A DNA stretch of 64,000 nucleotides from positions 20,556-84,555 of the forward strand of contig DATDMG010000155.1 in NCBI GenBank assembly GCA_036518955.1, given 5' to 3'. Positions within the stretch are counted from its first letter, which is position 1. Each line of letters starts with the position of its first letter. The DNA is from DATDMG01 sp036518955 (lineage in GTDB: Bacteria > Actinomycetota > Actinomycetes > Actinomycetales > Kineosporiaceae). Positions 1 to 8,451 of this stretch are shown in pieces. Below the pieces are notes generated by a model. The model was not told the DNA's origin and made no database searches. It worked only from the letters and a program-made list of their open reading frames with translations. A program made the translations under genes and the position numbers.

Positions 1-1356
1 GAGTACCTGGCCCGCCTGACGCCCCCCTCGGCGTCCGCCACCGCGCTCGGCCGCCGCTCCATGCTCAAGGGTGCCCTGGGTGCCGGCGCCGCACTGGCCA
101 TCCCGGGGGCGCTCGCGGCGTGCGGTTCCAGCTCCAGCGGCTCCAGCGGCTCCAGCAGCAGCTCCGCCGCCGGTTCGTCGGCCGCGGGTGGCGTCAGCGG
201 CACCCTGAAGGTCGGCTCGAACTACTCCGACCCGCAGCCGAAGGCGGCCATGGCCGCCGAGGTCGACGCCTTCAAGAAGGCCAACGGCGGTGTCACGGTC
301 AACATCAACACGGTCGACCACAACACCTTCCAGGAGAACATCAACAACTACCTGCAGGGCAAGCCGGACGACGTGTTCACCTGGTTCGCCGGCTACCGGA
401 TGCGGTTCTTCGCCGCGCAGGGCCTGGTCGCCGACCTCAGCGACGTCTGGGGGAAGCTCACCGGCTTCAGCGACGCCTTCAAGAAGGCCTCCACAGGGGA
501 CGACGGCAAGCAGTACTTCGTGCCGATCTACAACTACCCGTGGGCGCTCTTCTACCGTCCGTCGCTGTGGAAGGAGAAGGGCTACACCGTCCCCAAGACG
601 CTCGATCAGTTGAAGACGCTGGCCGCGCAGATGAAGAAGGACGGCCTGGCGCCGATCGCCTTCGCTGACAAGGACGGCTGGCCGGCGATGGGGACGTTCG
701 ACATCCTCAACATGCGGATCAACGGCTACCAGTTCCACGTCGACCTGATGGCCGGCAAGAAGACCTGGAACGGCCCCGAGGTCAAGAAGGTCTTCGACGT
801 CTGGACCGAGTTGCTGCCGCTGCACCAGCCCGACTCGCTCGGCCGCACCTGGCAGGAGGCGGCGCAGAGCCTGCAGCAGAAGAAGTCCGGCATGTACCTG
901 CTCGGCTCGTTCGTCGCCCAGCAGGTGGACAACGGCAAGGACCTGGACTTCTTCGCGTTCCCGGAGATCGACCCGGCTGTCGGCATGGACGCCATCGACG
1001 CCCCGATCGACGGCTTCATGATGGCCAAGAAGCCGTCGAACGAGGCCGCGGCCAAGGCACTGCTCGCCTTCCTGGGGAGCAAGGACGCGGGCGCGATCTG
1101 GGCGAAGTCCGACCCGTCGAACGTGCTCGCCAACAGCGAGGCCGACACCACGACCTACACCGACCTGCAGAAGAAGTCGGCCGAGATCATCTCGCAGTCG
1201 AAGAGCATCGCGCAGTTCCTCGACCGCGACACCCGGCCCGACTTCGCCTCCACCGTGATGATCCCGCAACTCCAGGCGTTCATCAAGGACCCGAAGGGCA
1301 TCTCCGGCATCCTCGACAGCATCGAGAGCCAGAAGAAGTCGATCTTCACGTCGTGA
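1..1356 (+). CDS. Sugar ABC transporter substrate-binding lipoprotein (5' partial)
   Basis: This is a MalE-type extracellular solute-binding protein that delivers an oligosaccharide to the two permeases that follow. The reading frame is open to base 1, and the residues before the ATG at 61 include an RR pair (GRRSMLKGALG), which looks like a Tat signal. The true start is therefore upstream of the window. A lipobox (ALAACG, near base 121) and a Ser/Gly-rich linker follow, so the mature protein should be a membrane-anchored lipoprotein. The alpha-galactosidase at the end of the operon suggests raffinose, melibiose or a similar alpha-galactoside as ligand; that is inference. A 66-bp gap separates it from the first permease. 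Confidence 0.9.
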   Translation, partial: EYLARLTPPSASATALGRRSMLKGALGAGAALAIPGALAACGSSSSGSSGSSSSSAAGSSAAGGVSGTLKVGSNYSDPQPKAAMAAEVDAFKKANGGVTVNINTVDHNTFQENINNYLQGKPDDVFTWFAGYRMRFFAAQGLVADLSDVWGKLTGFSDAFKKASTGDDGKQYFVPIYNYPWALFYRPSLWKEKGYTVPKTLDQLKTLAAQMKKDGLAPIAFADKDGWPAMGTFDILNMRINGYQFHVDLMAGKKTWNGPEVKKVFDVWTELLPLHQPDSLGRTWQEAAQSLQQKKSGMYLLGSFVAQQVDNGKDLDFFAFPEIDPAVGMDAIDAPIDGFMMAKKPSNEAAAKALLAFLGSKDAGAIWAKSDPSNVLANSEADTTTYTDLQKKSAEIISQSKSIAQFLDRDTRPDFASTVMIPQLQAFIKDPKGISGILDSIESQKKSIFTS

Positions 1357-1422
1357 TGTCGGGAACCGGGGCCGCCGTCCCGCACCAGAGCCGGTGCGGG
1401 ACCGCGGGAGGGGAGTAAGGAC

Positions 1423-2391
1423 ATGGCAGCAACCGAGCCGCCCGTCGCCCCCGCGATCCCTGTGGCGCCCGCGACCAGGGAGGGTGTCACGTCCCTCTCC
1501 GGCCGCGGGCGCCGCCGTGTGATGCGGCTGGGCCTGCGCGACCGCGTCACGGTCGTGCTGATGGTGACGATTCCGCTCGCGCTCGTCGTCGGGCTGGTGT
1601 GGCTGCCGGCCGTCGCCAGCGTGCTGTTGTCGTTCACCCGCTGGAACGGGATCGGCGGGCTGGACACCATCGAGTGGATCGGGACCACCAACTACCTCAA
1701 CGTCTTCACGAACTACCCGCCGTTCACTCCGGCGATGGAGCACAATGTGCTCTGGCTGGCTGTGCTGTTCATCGTGGCGACGCCGCTCGGCATGTTCCTC
1801 GCCGTCCTGCTGGACAAGGAGATCAAGGGCAGCCGGTTCTACCAGACTGCGTTCTTCCTGCCGCTGGTGCTCTCGCTGGCGCTGATCGGCTTCATCTGGC
1901 AGCTCTTCTACTCACGCGATCAGGGCCTGATCAACCAGCTTCTCGGCACCAAGGTCGACTGGTACGGCGACTCGTCGATCAACATCTGGGCAGTGATGGT
2001 CGCGGCCACCTGGCGGCACGTCGGGTACATCATGCTGCTGTACCTGGCCGGCCTGAAGGGGGTCGATCCCTCCCTGCGGGAGGCCGCCCAGGTGGACGGC
2101 GCCACCGAGGTGACCACGTTCTTCCGGATCGTCTTCCCGGTACTGCGCCCGATCAACATCATCGTGCTGGTGATCACGGTGATCGAGTCGCTCCGGGCCT
2201 TCGACCTCGTCTGGATCGTCAACAAGGGCCGCAACGGCCTCGAACTCATCTCGGCGCTGGTCACCCAGAACGTGGTCGGTGAAGCGAGCCGGATCGGCTT
2301 CGGTTCCGCGCTGGCGACGATCATGTTGGTGATCTCGCTGGTGTTCATCTCGATCTACCTGTTCGTCGTCATGCGCGAGGAGGAGCGATGA
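1423..2391 (+). CDS. Sugar ABC transporter permease (MalF-like)
   Basis: Integral membrane subunit of the alpha-galactoside importer, 322 aa. It has about six hydrophobic segments and the cytoplasmic EAA loop that docks the ATPase (EAAQVDGAT, near base 2090). The N-terminus is a long polar tail of about 45 residues before the first membrane helix. ATG 1423 is preceded by a purine-rich stretch (AGGGGAGTAAGG). Its stop overlaps the start of the next permease by 4 bp (ATGA), which points to translational coupling. Family membership is secure; the substrate is inferred from the neighbouring glycosidase. Confidence 0.93.
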   Translation: MAATEPPVAPAIPVAPATREGVTSLSGRGRRRVMRLGLRDRVTVVLMVTIPLALVVGLVWLPAVASVLLSFTRWNGIGGLDTIEWIGTTNYLNVFTNYPPFTPAMEHNVLWLAVLFIVATPLGMFLAVLLDKEIKGSRFYQTAFFLPLVLSLALIGFIWQLFYSRDQGLINQLLGTKVDWYGDSSINIWAVMVAATWRHVGYIMLLYLAGLKGVDPSLREAAQVDGATEVTTFFRIVFPVLRPINIIVLVITVIESLRAFDLVWIVNKGRNGLELISALVTQNVVGEASRIGFGSALATIMLVISLVFISIYLFVVMREEER

Positions 2392-3308
2392 CCACCACGG
2401 TGCTGTCCGGCCGGGCGGCGCCGGCGTCGGGGCCGGCTGCTGCCCGGGGCCGGTCCCGGCTCACCCCGCAGCGCGTCGTCCTGCACGCCTTTCTCCTCGT
2501 GATGGCGCTCGCCTGGCTGTTCCCGGTGGTGTGGGCGGTGGCGAACTCCTTCCGGGACTACCAGTACACGTCGCGGCACGGGTACGTCTCGCTCGGAGGC
2601 TGGACCTTTCAGAACTACCTCCACGCCTGGCAGCAGGCGGACTTCACCAAGCACTTCCTGAACTCGGTCTACGTCACCGTTCCGACGGTGCTGGCGACCT
2701 TGTTCCTCGCGTCGTGCGTGGCGTTCGTGCTGGCCCGGTTCAGCTTCAGGTTCAACCTCGCCATGCTGGGCCTGTTCACCGCGGCGAACCTGCTGCCGCA
2801 GCAGTCCCTCCTGATCCCGCTGTTCCGGCTCTACCGGGCGATCCCGCTGCCGCTGTGGATGAGCGACTCCGGTGAGCTGCTGGACAGCTACTGGGGTCTG
2901 ATCCTGGTCAACACCGCGTTCCAGACCGGGTTCTGCACCTTCGTGCTGTCGAACTACATGAAGACGCTGCCGCGGGAGCTCTACGAGGCGGCGATGGTCG
3001 ACGGCGCGAGCATCTGGCGGCAGTACTGGCAGCTCACCATGCCGCTGTGCCGCCCGGCGCTGGCCGCCCTCGCCACCCTCGAGGTGACCTGGGTCTACAG
3101 CGAATTCTTCTGGGCGACGGTGCTCGTCCAGAGCGGGGCCAAGTTCCCCGTCACCAGCTCGCTGAACAACCTGCGTGGGCTGTTCTTCACCGACCTCAAC
3201 CTGGTGGCCGCCGGTTCGGTCGTGGTGGCGATCCCCACGCTGCTCATCTTCTTCGCCCTGCAACGGCACTTCGTCGCGGGCCTGACGCTCGGAGCCAACA
3301 AGGGATGA
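2388..3308 (+). CDS. Sugar ABC transporter permease (MalG-like)
   Basis: Second membrane subunit of the importer, 306 aa. It has six predicted membrane segments, and an EAA loop (EAAMVDGAS, near base 2985) sits between the later helices as in MalG/LacG-type carbohydrate permeases. The start overlaps the preceding stop (ATGA) and the stop overlaps the start of the alpha-galactosidase (ATGA), so the last three genes of the operon are chained. No ATP-binding gene lies in the operon. Such actinobacterial sugar importers usually borrow a shared MsiK-type ATPase encoded elsewhere. Confidence 0.93.
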   Translation: MTTTVLSGRAAPASGPAAARGRSRLTPQRVVLHAFLLVMALAWLFPVVWAVANSFRDYQYTSRHGYVSLGGWTFQNYLHAWQQADFTKHFLNSVYVTVPTVLATLFLASCVAFVLARFSFRFNLAMLGLFTAANLLPQQSLLIPLFRLYRAIPLPLWMSDSGELLDSYWGLILVNTAFQTGFCTFVLSNYMKTLPRELYEAAMVDGASIWRQYWQLTMPLCRPALAALATLEVTWVYSEFFWATVLVQSGAKFPVTSSLNNLRGLFFTDLNLVAAGSVVVAIPTLLIFFALQRHFVAGLTLGANKG

Positions 3309-5533
3309 GTCTCCACCTGCTGCGGGCCGGCGGCGTCGGCGTCCTCGTCGATGCCACCGGTCCGCAGCATCCGCGCGTCCTGCACTGGGGTGCCGACCCC
3401 GGCGACCTGACCGGCGACGAACTCGAGGCGCTCGCCGCCGCGCTCGTGCCGGGCCTGCCCTTCGCCGGGCTGGACGAGCGCTGGCCGCTGACCCTGCTCC
3501 CCGGCGAGCCGGACGGCTGGTCCGGCGGCCCCGGCCTGACCGGGCACCGGGAGGGGACGTCGGTGTTCCCCCGGCTCGCGCTGACCGCGCCCGCCGCCGT
3601 CCGGGCGGAGGACGGCGCCCAGGTCCTGGTCGCCGAGGCCGCCGACCCCGATGCCGGCGTCGCCACCGCGAGCGAACTCCGGCTGGAACCCTCCGGCCTG
3701 GTCAGGCTGCGGCACACGGTGACCAACACCGGTCCGGGCCTGTACACCCTCGGCGGGCTCTCCGTCGTCCTGCCGGTGCCGGCCGAGGCGCGGGAGCTGC
3801 TCGACCTGACCGGACGGTGGTGCCGCGAGCGGAGCCCGCAGCGGCGCCCCTTCGATCACGGCACCCACGCCCGGGAGTCCCGGCGCGGGCGGACCGGCCA
3901 CGACGCGACCCTCCTGCTCGTCGCCGGCTCGCCGGGCTTCTCCTTCCGGCACGGCGAGGTCTGGGGCGTGCACGTCGCCTGGAGCGGCAACCACCGGCAC
4001 GTCGCGGAGCGGTTCCCCGAGGGCGCGGGGTCCGGCGCGGGCGGCGTCCTGGGGGGCGGTGAGCTGCTGCTGCCCGGTGAGGTGCGGCTGCACCCCGGGG
4101 AGTCGTACACCACTCCGTGGGTGGTGTTCACCTGGTCGGCCGAGGGGCTGGACGGCGCCAGCGTCCGGGTGCACCGCTGGCTGCGGGCGCGCCCGAACCA
4201 CCCGCGCCGCCCGCGACCCCTGGTCCTGAACACCTGGGAGGCGGTGTACTTCGACCACGACCTGCAGGCGCTGACCCGGCTGGCCGAGCAGGCCGCCCGG
4301 ATCGGCGTCGAGCGGTTCGTGCTGGACGACGGCTGGTTCGGATCCCGGCGCGGCGACTCCTCCGGGCTGGGGGACTGGTACGTCTCCGCCGACGTCTGGC
4401 CGGAGGGCCTGCGGCCGCTGGCCGATCGCGTGCGCGCGCTCGGGATGGAGTTCGGGCTCTGGGTGGAGCCGGAGATGGTCAACCCGGATTCGGACCTCGC
4501 CCGCGCCCATCCCGACTGGCTGCTCGCCCCACCGCCGCGACCCGGCGCGGGCGTCGACCTCGCCCGGCTGCCCCGGGCCTGGCGGCGGCAGGCGGTCCTG
4601 GACGTCGCCCAGCCCGGCGCGCGGGATTACCTGCTGGAGCGGTTGTCGGCGCTGGTCGAGGAGATCGGCATCGCCTACCTCAAGTGGGACCACAATCGCG
4701 ACCTGCACGAGTCGCTGCACACCGGCTCGGACGCCGTCCCGCGGCCGGGAGTGCACGGCCAGACCCTCGCGGTCTACGGGCTGCTTGACGACCTGCGGGC
4801 CCGGCACCCGGGGTTGGAGATCGAGTCCTGCTCGTCCGGAGGGGCTCGCGTCGACCTCGGGATCCTCGAGCGGACCGATCGGGTCTGGGCCTCGGACTGC
4901 AACGACGCGCTGGAGCGTCAGCCGATCCAGCGGTGGACCGGGCTGCTGCTCCCGCCGGAGCTGGTCGGCAGCCACATCGGCCCGCCCACCGCGCACACCA
5001 CGCACCGCACGCTCGGCCTGCCCTTCCGCGCCCTCACGGCGCTGTTCGGGCACGCCGGCCTGGAGTGGGACATCACCACCTGCAGTGCTGCGGAGATCGA
5101 CGCGTTGCGGGCCTGGAGCGCGCTCTACCGGGAGCTGCGCCCGCTGCTCCACCGTGGTGACGTCGTCCGCGCGGAGCACGCCGATCCCGGGGCCTGGCTG
5201 CACGGCGTGGTGGCCCCGGACCGGTCCGAGGCGGTCTTCGGCTACGTCCGGCTCACCAGCTCGCCGGAGGCGCACCCCGGGCGGCTCCGACTGCCCGGGC
5301 TCGACGCGGCCCGGCGCTACCAGGTCAGACGCCGCCGCGAGGTGGGCCCGGAGCTGGCCGCCGGCGCGCCGCCACCCTGGTGGGAGGAGGGGCGGACGAC
5401 GGCGACCGGCGCGGTGCTGGAACACGTCGGCGTCGCCGCGCCACCGCTCGTCCCGGAGCAGGGGGTGCTGTTGCACGTCGTCGCCTGCCCAGAGCCGCCG
5501 CCCGCGGGGGCCGGGCGGACGGACGGGCCCTGA
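3305..5533 (+). CDS. Alpha-galactosidase, GH36 family
   Basis: Cytoplasmic hydrolase of terminal alpha-galactosyl residues from imported oligosaccharides, 742 aa, the normal size for GH36. The N-terminal beta-domain is followed by the TIM barrel. The catalytic nucleophile is Asp462 in the YLKWDHNRD motif. The acid/base is Asp531 in the WASDCND segment, preceded by the conserved SCSSGG substrate loop. The start ATG 3305 overlaps the permease stop. An in-frame extension back to 3047 is rejected because it lies entirely inside the permease gene. The protein has no signal peptide, which fits intracellular cleavage after uptake. The gene ends just before a set of palindromic repeats. Confidence 0.93.
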   Translation: MSLHLLRAGGVGVLVDATGPQHPRVLHWGADPGDLTGDELEALAAALVPGLPFAGLDERWPLTLLPGEPDGWSGGPGLTGHREGTSVFPRLALTAPAAVRAEDGAQVLVAEAADPDAGVATASELRLEPSGLVRLRHTVTNTGPGLYTLGGLSVVLPVPAEARELLDLTGRWCRERSPQRRPFDHGTHARESRRGRTGHDATLLLVAGSPGFSFRHGEVWGVHVAWSGNHRHVAERFPEGAGSGAGGVLGGGELLLPGEVRLHPGESYTTPWVVFTWSAEGLDGASVRVHRWLRARPNHPRRPRPLVLNTWEAVYFDHDLQALTRLAEQAARIGVERFVLDDGWFGSRRGDSSGLGDWYVSADVWPEGLRPLADRVRALGMEFGLWVEPEMVNPDSDLARAHPDWLLAPPPRPGAGVDLARLPRAWRRQAVLDVAQPGARDYLLERLSALVEEIGIAYLKWDHNRDLHESLHTGSDAVPRPGVHGQTLAVYGLLDDLRARHPGLEIESCSSGGARVDLGILERTDRVWASDCNDALERQPIQRWTGLLLPPELVGSHIGPPTAHTTHRTLGLPFRALTALFGHAGLEWDITTCSAAEIDALRAWSALYRELRPLLHRGDVVRAEHADPGAWLHGVVAPDRSEAVFGYVRLTSSPEAHPGRLRLPGLDAARRYQVRRRREVGPELAAGAPPPWWEEGRTTATGAVLEHVGVAAPPLVPEQGVLLHVVACPEPPPAGAGRTDGP

Positions 5534-5535
5534 GC

Positions 5536-5598
5536 CAGTACTTCGCGGGTACTGAGTCAGTACTTCGCGGGTACTGGGTCAGTACTTCGCGAAGTACC
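5536..5598. repeat. Three tandem 22-bp palindromic units, likely bidirectional terminator
   Basis: Units begin at 5536, 5558 and 5580. The first two are CAGTACTTCGCGGGTACTG, which can fold as a CAGTAC/GTACTG stem. The third contains the perfect 16-bp palindrome GTACTTCGCGAAGTAC (5582-5597). The array fills the 45-bp gap between the converging alpha-galactosidase and secreted-protein genes. The third unit also encodes the last codons of the latter (ending RYFAKY). Terminator function is inferred from position and symmetry; there is no T-tract. Confidence 0.7.
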
Positions 5599-6532
5599 GG
5601 GCGAGGCGGCCTCCGGTGCGGGTGATCGGGCACATCACGTCGTAGTCCACCGGGTTCGAGGGCGCGCTCGACCAGTACTGGGCGAGCAGCACCGGGCTGC
5701 CCTGCACTCCGGGCCGGTAGCAGCCGGCGAGGGCGTCGGCCGCCGTCCGCCGGCCGACCGTGCGCCACTCGGGCCGTCCGAGCCGGATCCCCCCGGCGAT
5801 CTGGATCCAGTGGGACGGCGTGGTGTAGATCCCGGTGAGCAGGCCGGCATGCGCGAATCCGGCGAGGAGCCCGCGAATGACCGGCAGATTGCGGTCGGCC
5901 GGCCGGTCCGGCCACGGCCTGCCGGGTTTCTGCTCGATGTCGATCCATACCATCGGGGCCGTCAGCCCCGCCCTCCTCCGGGCCGCCACCCAGTAGGCCG
6001 CCTGCTGCCAACCGACATTCATCAGCCGGCCGGTGACCGTCGTCGTCCGGTACGGGCCCCGGCCGCCCTGGGTCGCGTACTCGGCATTCGTCGGGTACGT
6101 CGGCAAGACGTACGCGGCGACGTACACCTGGTGCGACCTCGCCCAGGCCACCTGGGTCGCCAGGCAGGGATTGGTGGTGAAGGCCGAGCCCCTGCTCAGC
6201 CCGAGGAGAAGGAACGACGTCCGACCGCGCGGCATCGGGTTGCCGAACCCACCCTGCGTGGTCGAGCACTGCGGCCAGGAGACGTCGTAGCCGGGCACCA
6301 TGCCTGCCGGCGGCGGTCCCGGGTCCGGGGGGGTCGGTGCGGGGGTCGTCACCGCCGCCGGTGCGCCGGCCGGGGTGACGGCCGTGGCGGGGGTACCGGG
6401 GAGGGCGGCAAGGGCGCCGGTCGCGGCGAGGAGAGCACTCAGCGTGAGCATGGACGCCACGGTGCGGGGGGAGGAGATCCGCGTTCCGCCCGGCCGCCGG
6501 CGGGCGCTGTCCGCCCCCGTGCAGACCCCCAT
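5579..6532 (-). CDS. Secreted DUF1906/GH25-like protein
   Basis: Putative exported protein of 317 aa. A hydrophobic signal-like segment (about residues 29-50) is followed by a Pro/Ala-rich linker and then a domain opening with GYDVSWPQC. It continues with conserved Trp, Asp and Tyr positions (WIDIE, GIYT, LLAQYW) that resemble the lysozyme-like TIM barrel of glycoside-hydrolase-like actinobacterial proteins. A role in cell-wall turnover is plausible but inferred. ATG 6532 is chosen for completeness; an internal ATG at 6451 would place the signal peptide right at the N-terminus and is a serious alternative. The 3' end lies in the palindromic repeats. Confidence 0.75.
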   Translation of the reverse strand: MGVCTGADSARRRPGGTRISSPRTVASMLTLSALLAATGALAALPGTPATAVTPAGAPAAVTTPAPTPPDPGPPPAGMVPGYDVSWPQCSTTQGGFGNPMPRGRTSFLLLGLSRGSAFTTNPCLATQVAWARSHQVYVAAYVLPTYPTNAEYATQGGRGPYRTTTVTGRLMNVGWQQAAYWVAARRRAGLTAPMVWIDIEQKPGRPWPDRPADRNLPVIRGLLAGFAHAGLLTGIYTTPSHWIQIAGGIRLGRPEWRTVGRRTAADALAGCYRPGVQGSPVLLAQYWSSAPSNPVDYDVMCPITRTGGRLARYFAKY

Positions 6533-6694
6533 TCGGTGCTCCCTCCCGCCGCCGGGTGGCGACCGGCACGATCATCCCATCGGGAGGGTCGGGACCGGGT
6601 CAGGCGAACGGCCGGGGTCTCACGGCCGCTGGGGTGAACGTGGGATGCGGGTGAGGCGGCAGCGGCATGGCGGGGTACCTGCCAGAATGGCGCC

Positions 6695-7732
6695 ATGTCC
6701 TCCGCGTCGGTTCCGGCCTCAACGGGTAGGCCCAGGCTCTTCTCCGGGATGCAGCCCACGGCCGACTCGCTCCACCTCGGCAACTACCTCGGGGCGCTGG
6801 TCAACTGGGTGGACCTACAGGCCTCGTACGACGCGGTCTACTGCGTGGTGGACCAGCATGCGATCACGGTTCACCACGATCCCGTCACTCTGCGTCACAG
6901 ATCGCGGGTGACCGCGGCGCAGTTCCTGGCCGCCGGGCTCGATCCGAACCGCTCGATCCTCTTCGTGCAGAGCCATGTCCCGGAGCATGCGCAGCTCGCC
7001 TGGGTGCTGATGTGCCTCACCGGGTTCGGCGAGGCGTCGCGGATGACCCAGTTCAAGGACAAGTCGCAGCGCGACGGTGGCGAGGGGACCTCGGTCGGGC
7101 TGTTCACGTACCCGGTGCTGCAGGCCGCGGACATCCTGCTCTATGACGCCGACCGGGTGCCGGTCGGCGAGGACCAGCGCCAGCACCTGGAGCTCACCCG
7201 CGACCTCGCCCAGCGGTTCAACGCCCGGTTCGGCCGGACGTTCGTGGTGCCGCAGCCGCACATCGTCAGAGCCACCGCCAAGATCCTCGACCTGCAGAAC
7301 CCGGACAAGAAGATGAGCAAGAGCCTGGGCGGCTCCGGCTGCCTCGACCTGCTCGACGACCCGAAGGTGTCGGTGAAACGGATCCGGTCCGCGGTCACCG
7401 ACACCGGGCGCGACGTGCGGTACGACCCGGACGAGAAACCCGGCGTCTCGAATCTGTTGACGATTTTGTCGGTGCTCTCGGGCACCGGCATACCGTCTCT
7501 GGAGGAGCGATTCACGGGTGCCGGGTACGGTGATCTCAAGAAAGAGGTCGCCGAGGCGTTCGTCGGGTTCGTCGAGCCGTTCCAGGACAGGGTGGGTGCG
7601 CTGATGCGGGACACGTCGTCCCTCGACGACATCCTGGCGGACGGCGCCCGACGAGCCCGGGGCATGGCCGGCGTCCGCCTCGCTGAGGTGTACGACAAGA
7701 TCGGCTTCCTCCCCGGGGGCGCGGTCAGGTGA
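6695..7732 (+). CDS. trpS: Tryptophan--tRNA ligase
   Basis: Class Ic aminoacyl-tRNA synthetase that charges tRNA-Trp, 345 aa. The HIGH-like signature is HLGN (residues 27-30) and the KMSKS loop is at residues 206-210. The segment FSGMQPTADSLHLGNYLGA is typical of bacterial TrpRS. The gene is divergent from the secreted-protein gene across a 160-bp spacer that should hold both promoters. Its stop (TGA 7730-7732) overlaps the GTG start of the next gene by 4 bp, so trpS heads a three-gene transcription unit. Confidence 0.97.
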   Translation: MSSASVPASTGRPRLFSGMQPTADSLHLGNYLGALVNWVDLQASYDAVYCVVDQHAITVHHDPVTLRHRSRVTAAQFLAAGLDPNRSILFVQSHVPEHAQLAWVLMCLTGFGEASRMTQFKDKSQRDGGEGTSVGLFTYPVLQAADILLYDADRVPVGEDQRQHLELTRDLAQRFNARFGRTFVVPQPHIVRATAKILDLQNPDKKMSKSLGGSGCLDLLDDPKVSVKRIRSAVTDTGRDVRYDPDEKPGVSNLLTILSVLSGTGIPSLEERFTGAGYGDLKKEVAEAFVGFVEPFQDRVGALMRDTSSLDDILADGARRARGMAGVRLAEVYDKIGFLPGGAVR

Positions 7733-8451
7733 TCGGGTCATCCTGGGGGCGGCGCGCCGCCCCACGGGCCGACGCGGCCCCCACGCCGGTCCTCGGCGTC
7801 CCCGTGCCGGCCCCGGACGCGGCGGTGACCGACGCGCTGGCCGACCCGATGGACCGCCAGCTCGGGCCGACCACGATGAGCATGCCGGCGATCCGCTGGC
7901 GCTCGCGCGACGGCATGGACGCCGGGGCGGTGACCATCGGGGTCGCGCTGGAGATTCCCGAGCCGTGGGCCGGCTACCTGCGGTCGTGCCGGGAGGGGTT
8001 CGGCGACGAGCAGGCCCGGGCCATCCCGACGCATGTGACCCTGTTGCCACCCACCCCGGTCTCGCCGACCCGGCTGGACCAGGTCGCCGCCCACCTGGAG
8101 ACGGTGGCGAGCGGACTGCGGCCGTTCGAGGTGGTGCTCGAGGGCACCGACACCTTCCGCCCGGTGTCACCGGTGGTGTTCGTGCGTGTCGCCCGTGGCG
8201 GTGACCGGTGCGACACCGTCCAGCGCGCCGTCCGCACCGGGCCGCTGCGGCGGGACCTGACGTTCCCGTTCCACCCGCACGTGACCGTGGCGCACCACCT
8301 GGACGACGACGCGCTCGACCGAGCCGCCAAGGAGCTGTCCGAATTCACCGCGACGTTCACCGTGGCGGCCTTCGCGCTCTACGAGCACGGGGTTGACGGC
8401 ATGTGGCGGCCGTGCCGGCAGTTCCGGTTCGGCGGCGCACCCGTGCCGTGA
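7729..8451 (+). CDS. 2'-5' RNA ligase family protein (2H phosphoesterase)
   Basis: 240-aa protein of the 2H phosphoesterase superfamily. The two catalytic HxT motifs are visible as THVTLLPP (near base 8030) and HPHVTVAHH (near base 8276). The family acts on 2',3'-cyclic phosphates or 2'-5' linkages in RNA; the cellular substrate here is unknown. GTG 7729 overlaps the trpS stop. The first 60 residues are Pro/Ala-rich and precede the recognisable fold (from about VTIGVALEIP), so a later start is possible. Its own stop is overlapped by the GTG start of the next gene. Confidence 0.87.
   Translation: MIGSSWGRRAAPRADAAPTPVLGVPVPAPDAAVTDALADPMDRQLGPTTMSMPAIRWRSRDGMDAGAVTIGVALEIPEPWAGYLRSCREGFGDEQARAIPTHVTLLPPTPVSPTRLDQVAAHLETVASGLRPFEVVLEGTDTFRPVSPVVFVRVARGGDRCDTVQRAVRTGPLRRDLTFPFHPHVTVAHHLDDDALDRAAKELSEFTATFTVAAFALYEHGVDGMWRPCRQFRFGGAPVP

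Noticed and set aside
3095..5476. 793-codon minus-strand frame opposite alpha-galactosidase
   Set aside because: Composition-driven shadow of a very GC-rich gene; low-complexity Gly/Arg/Pro protein.
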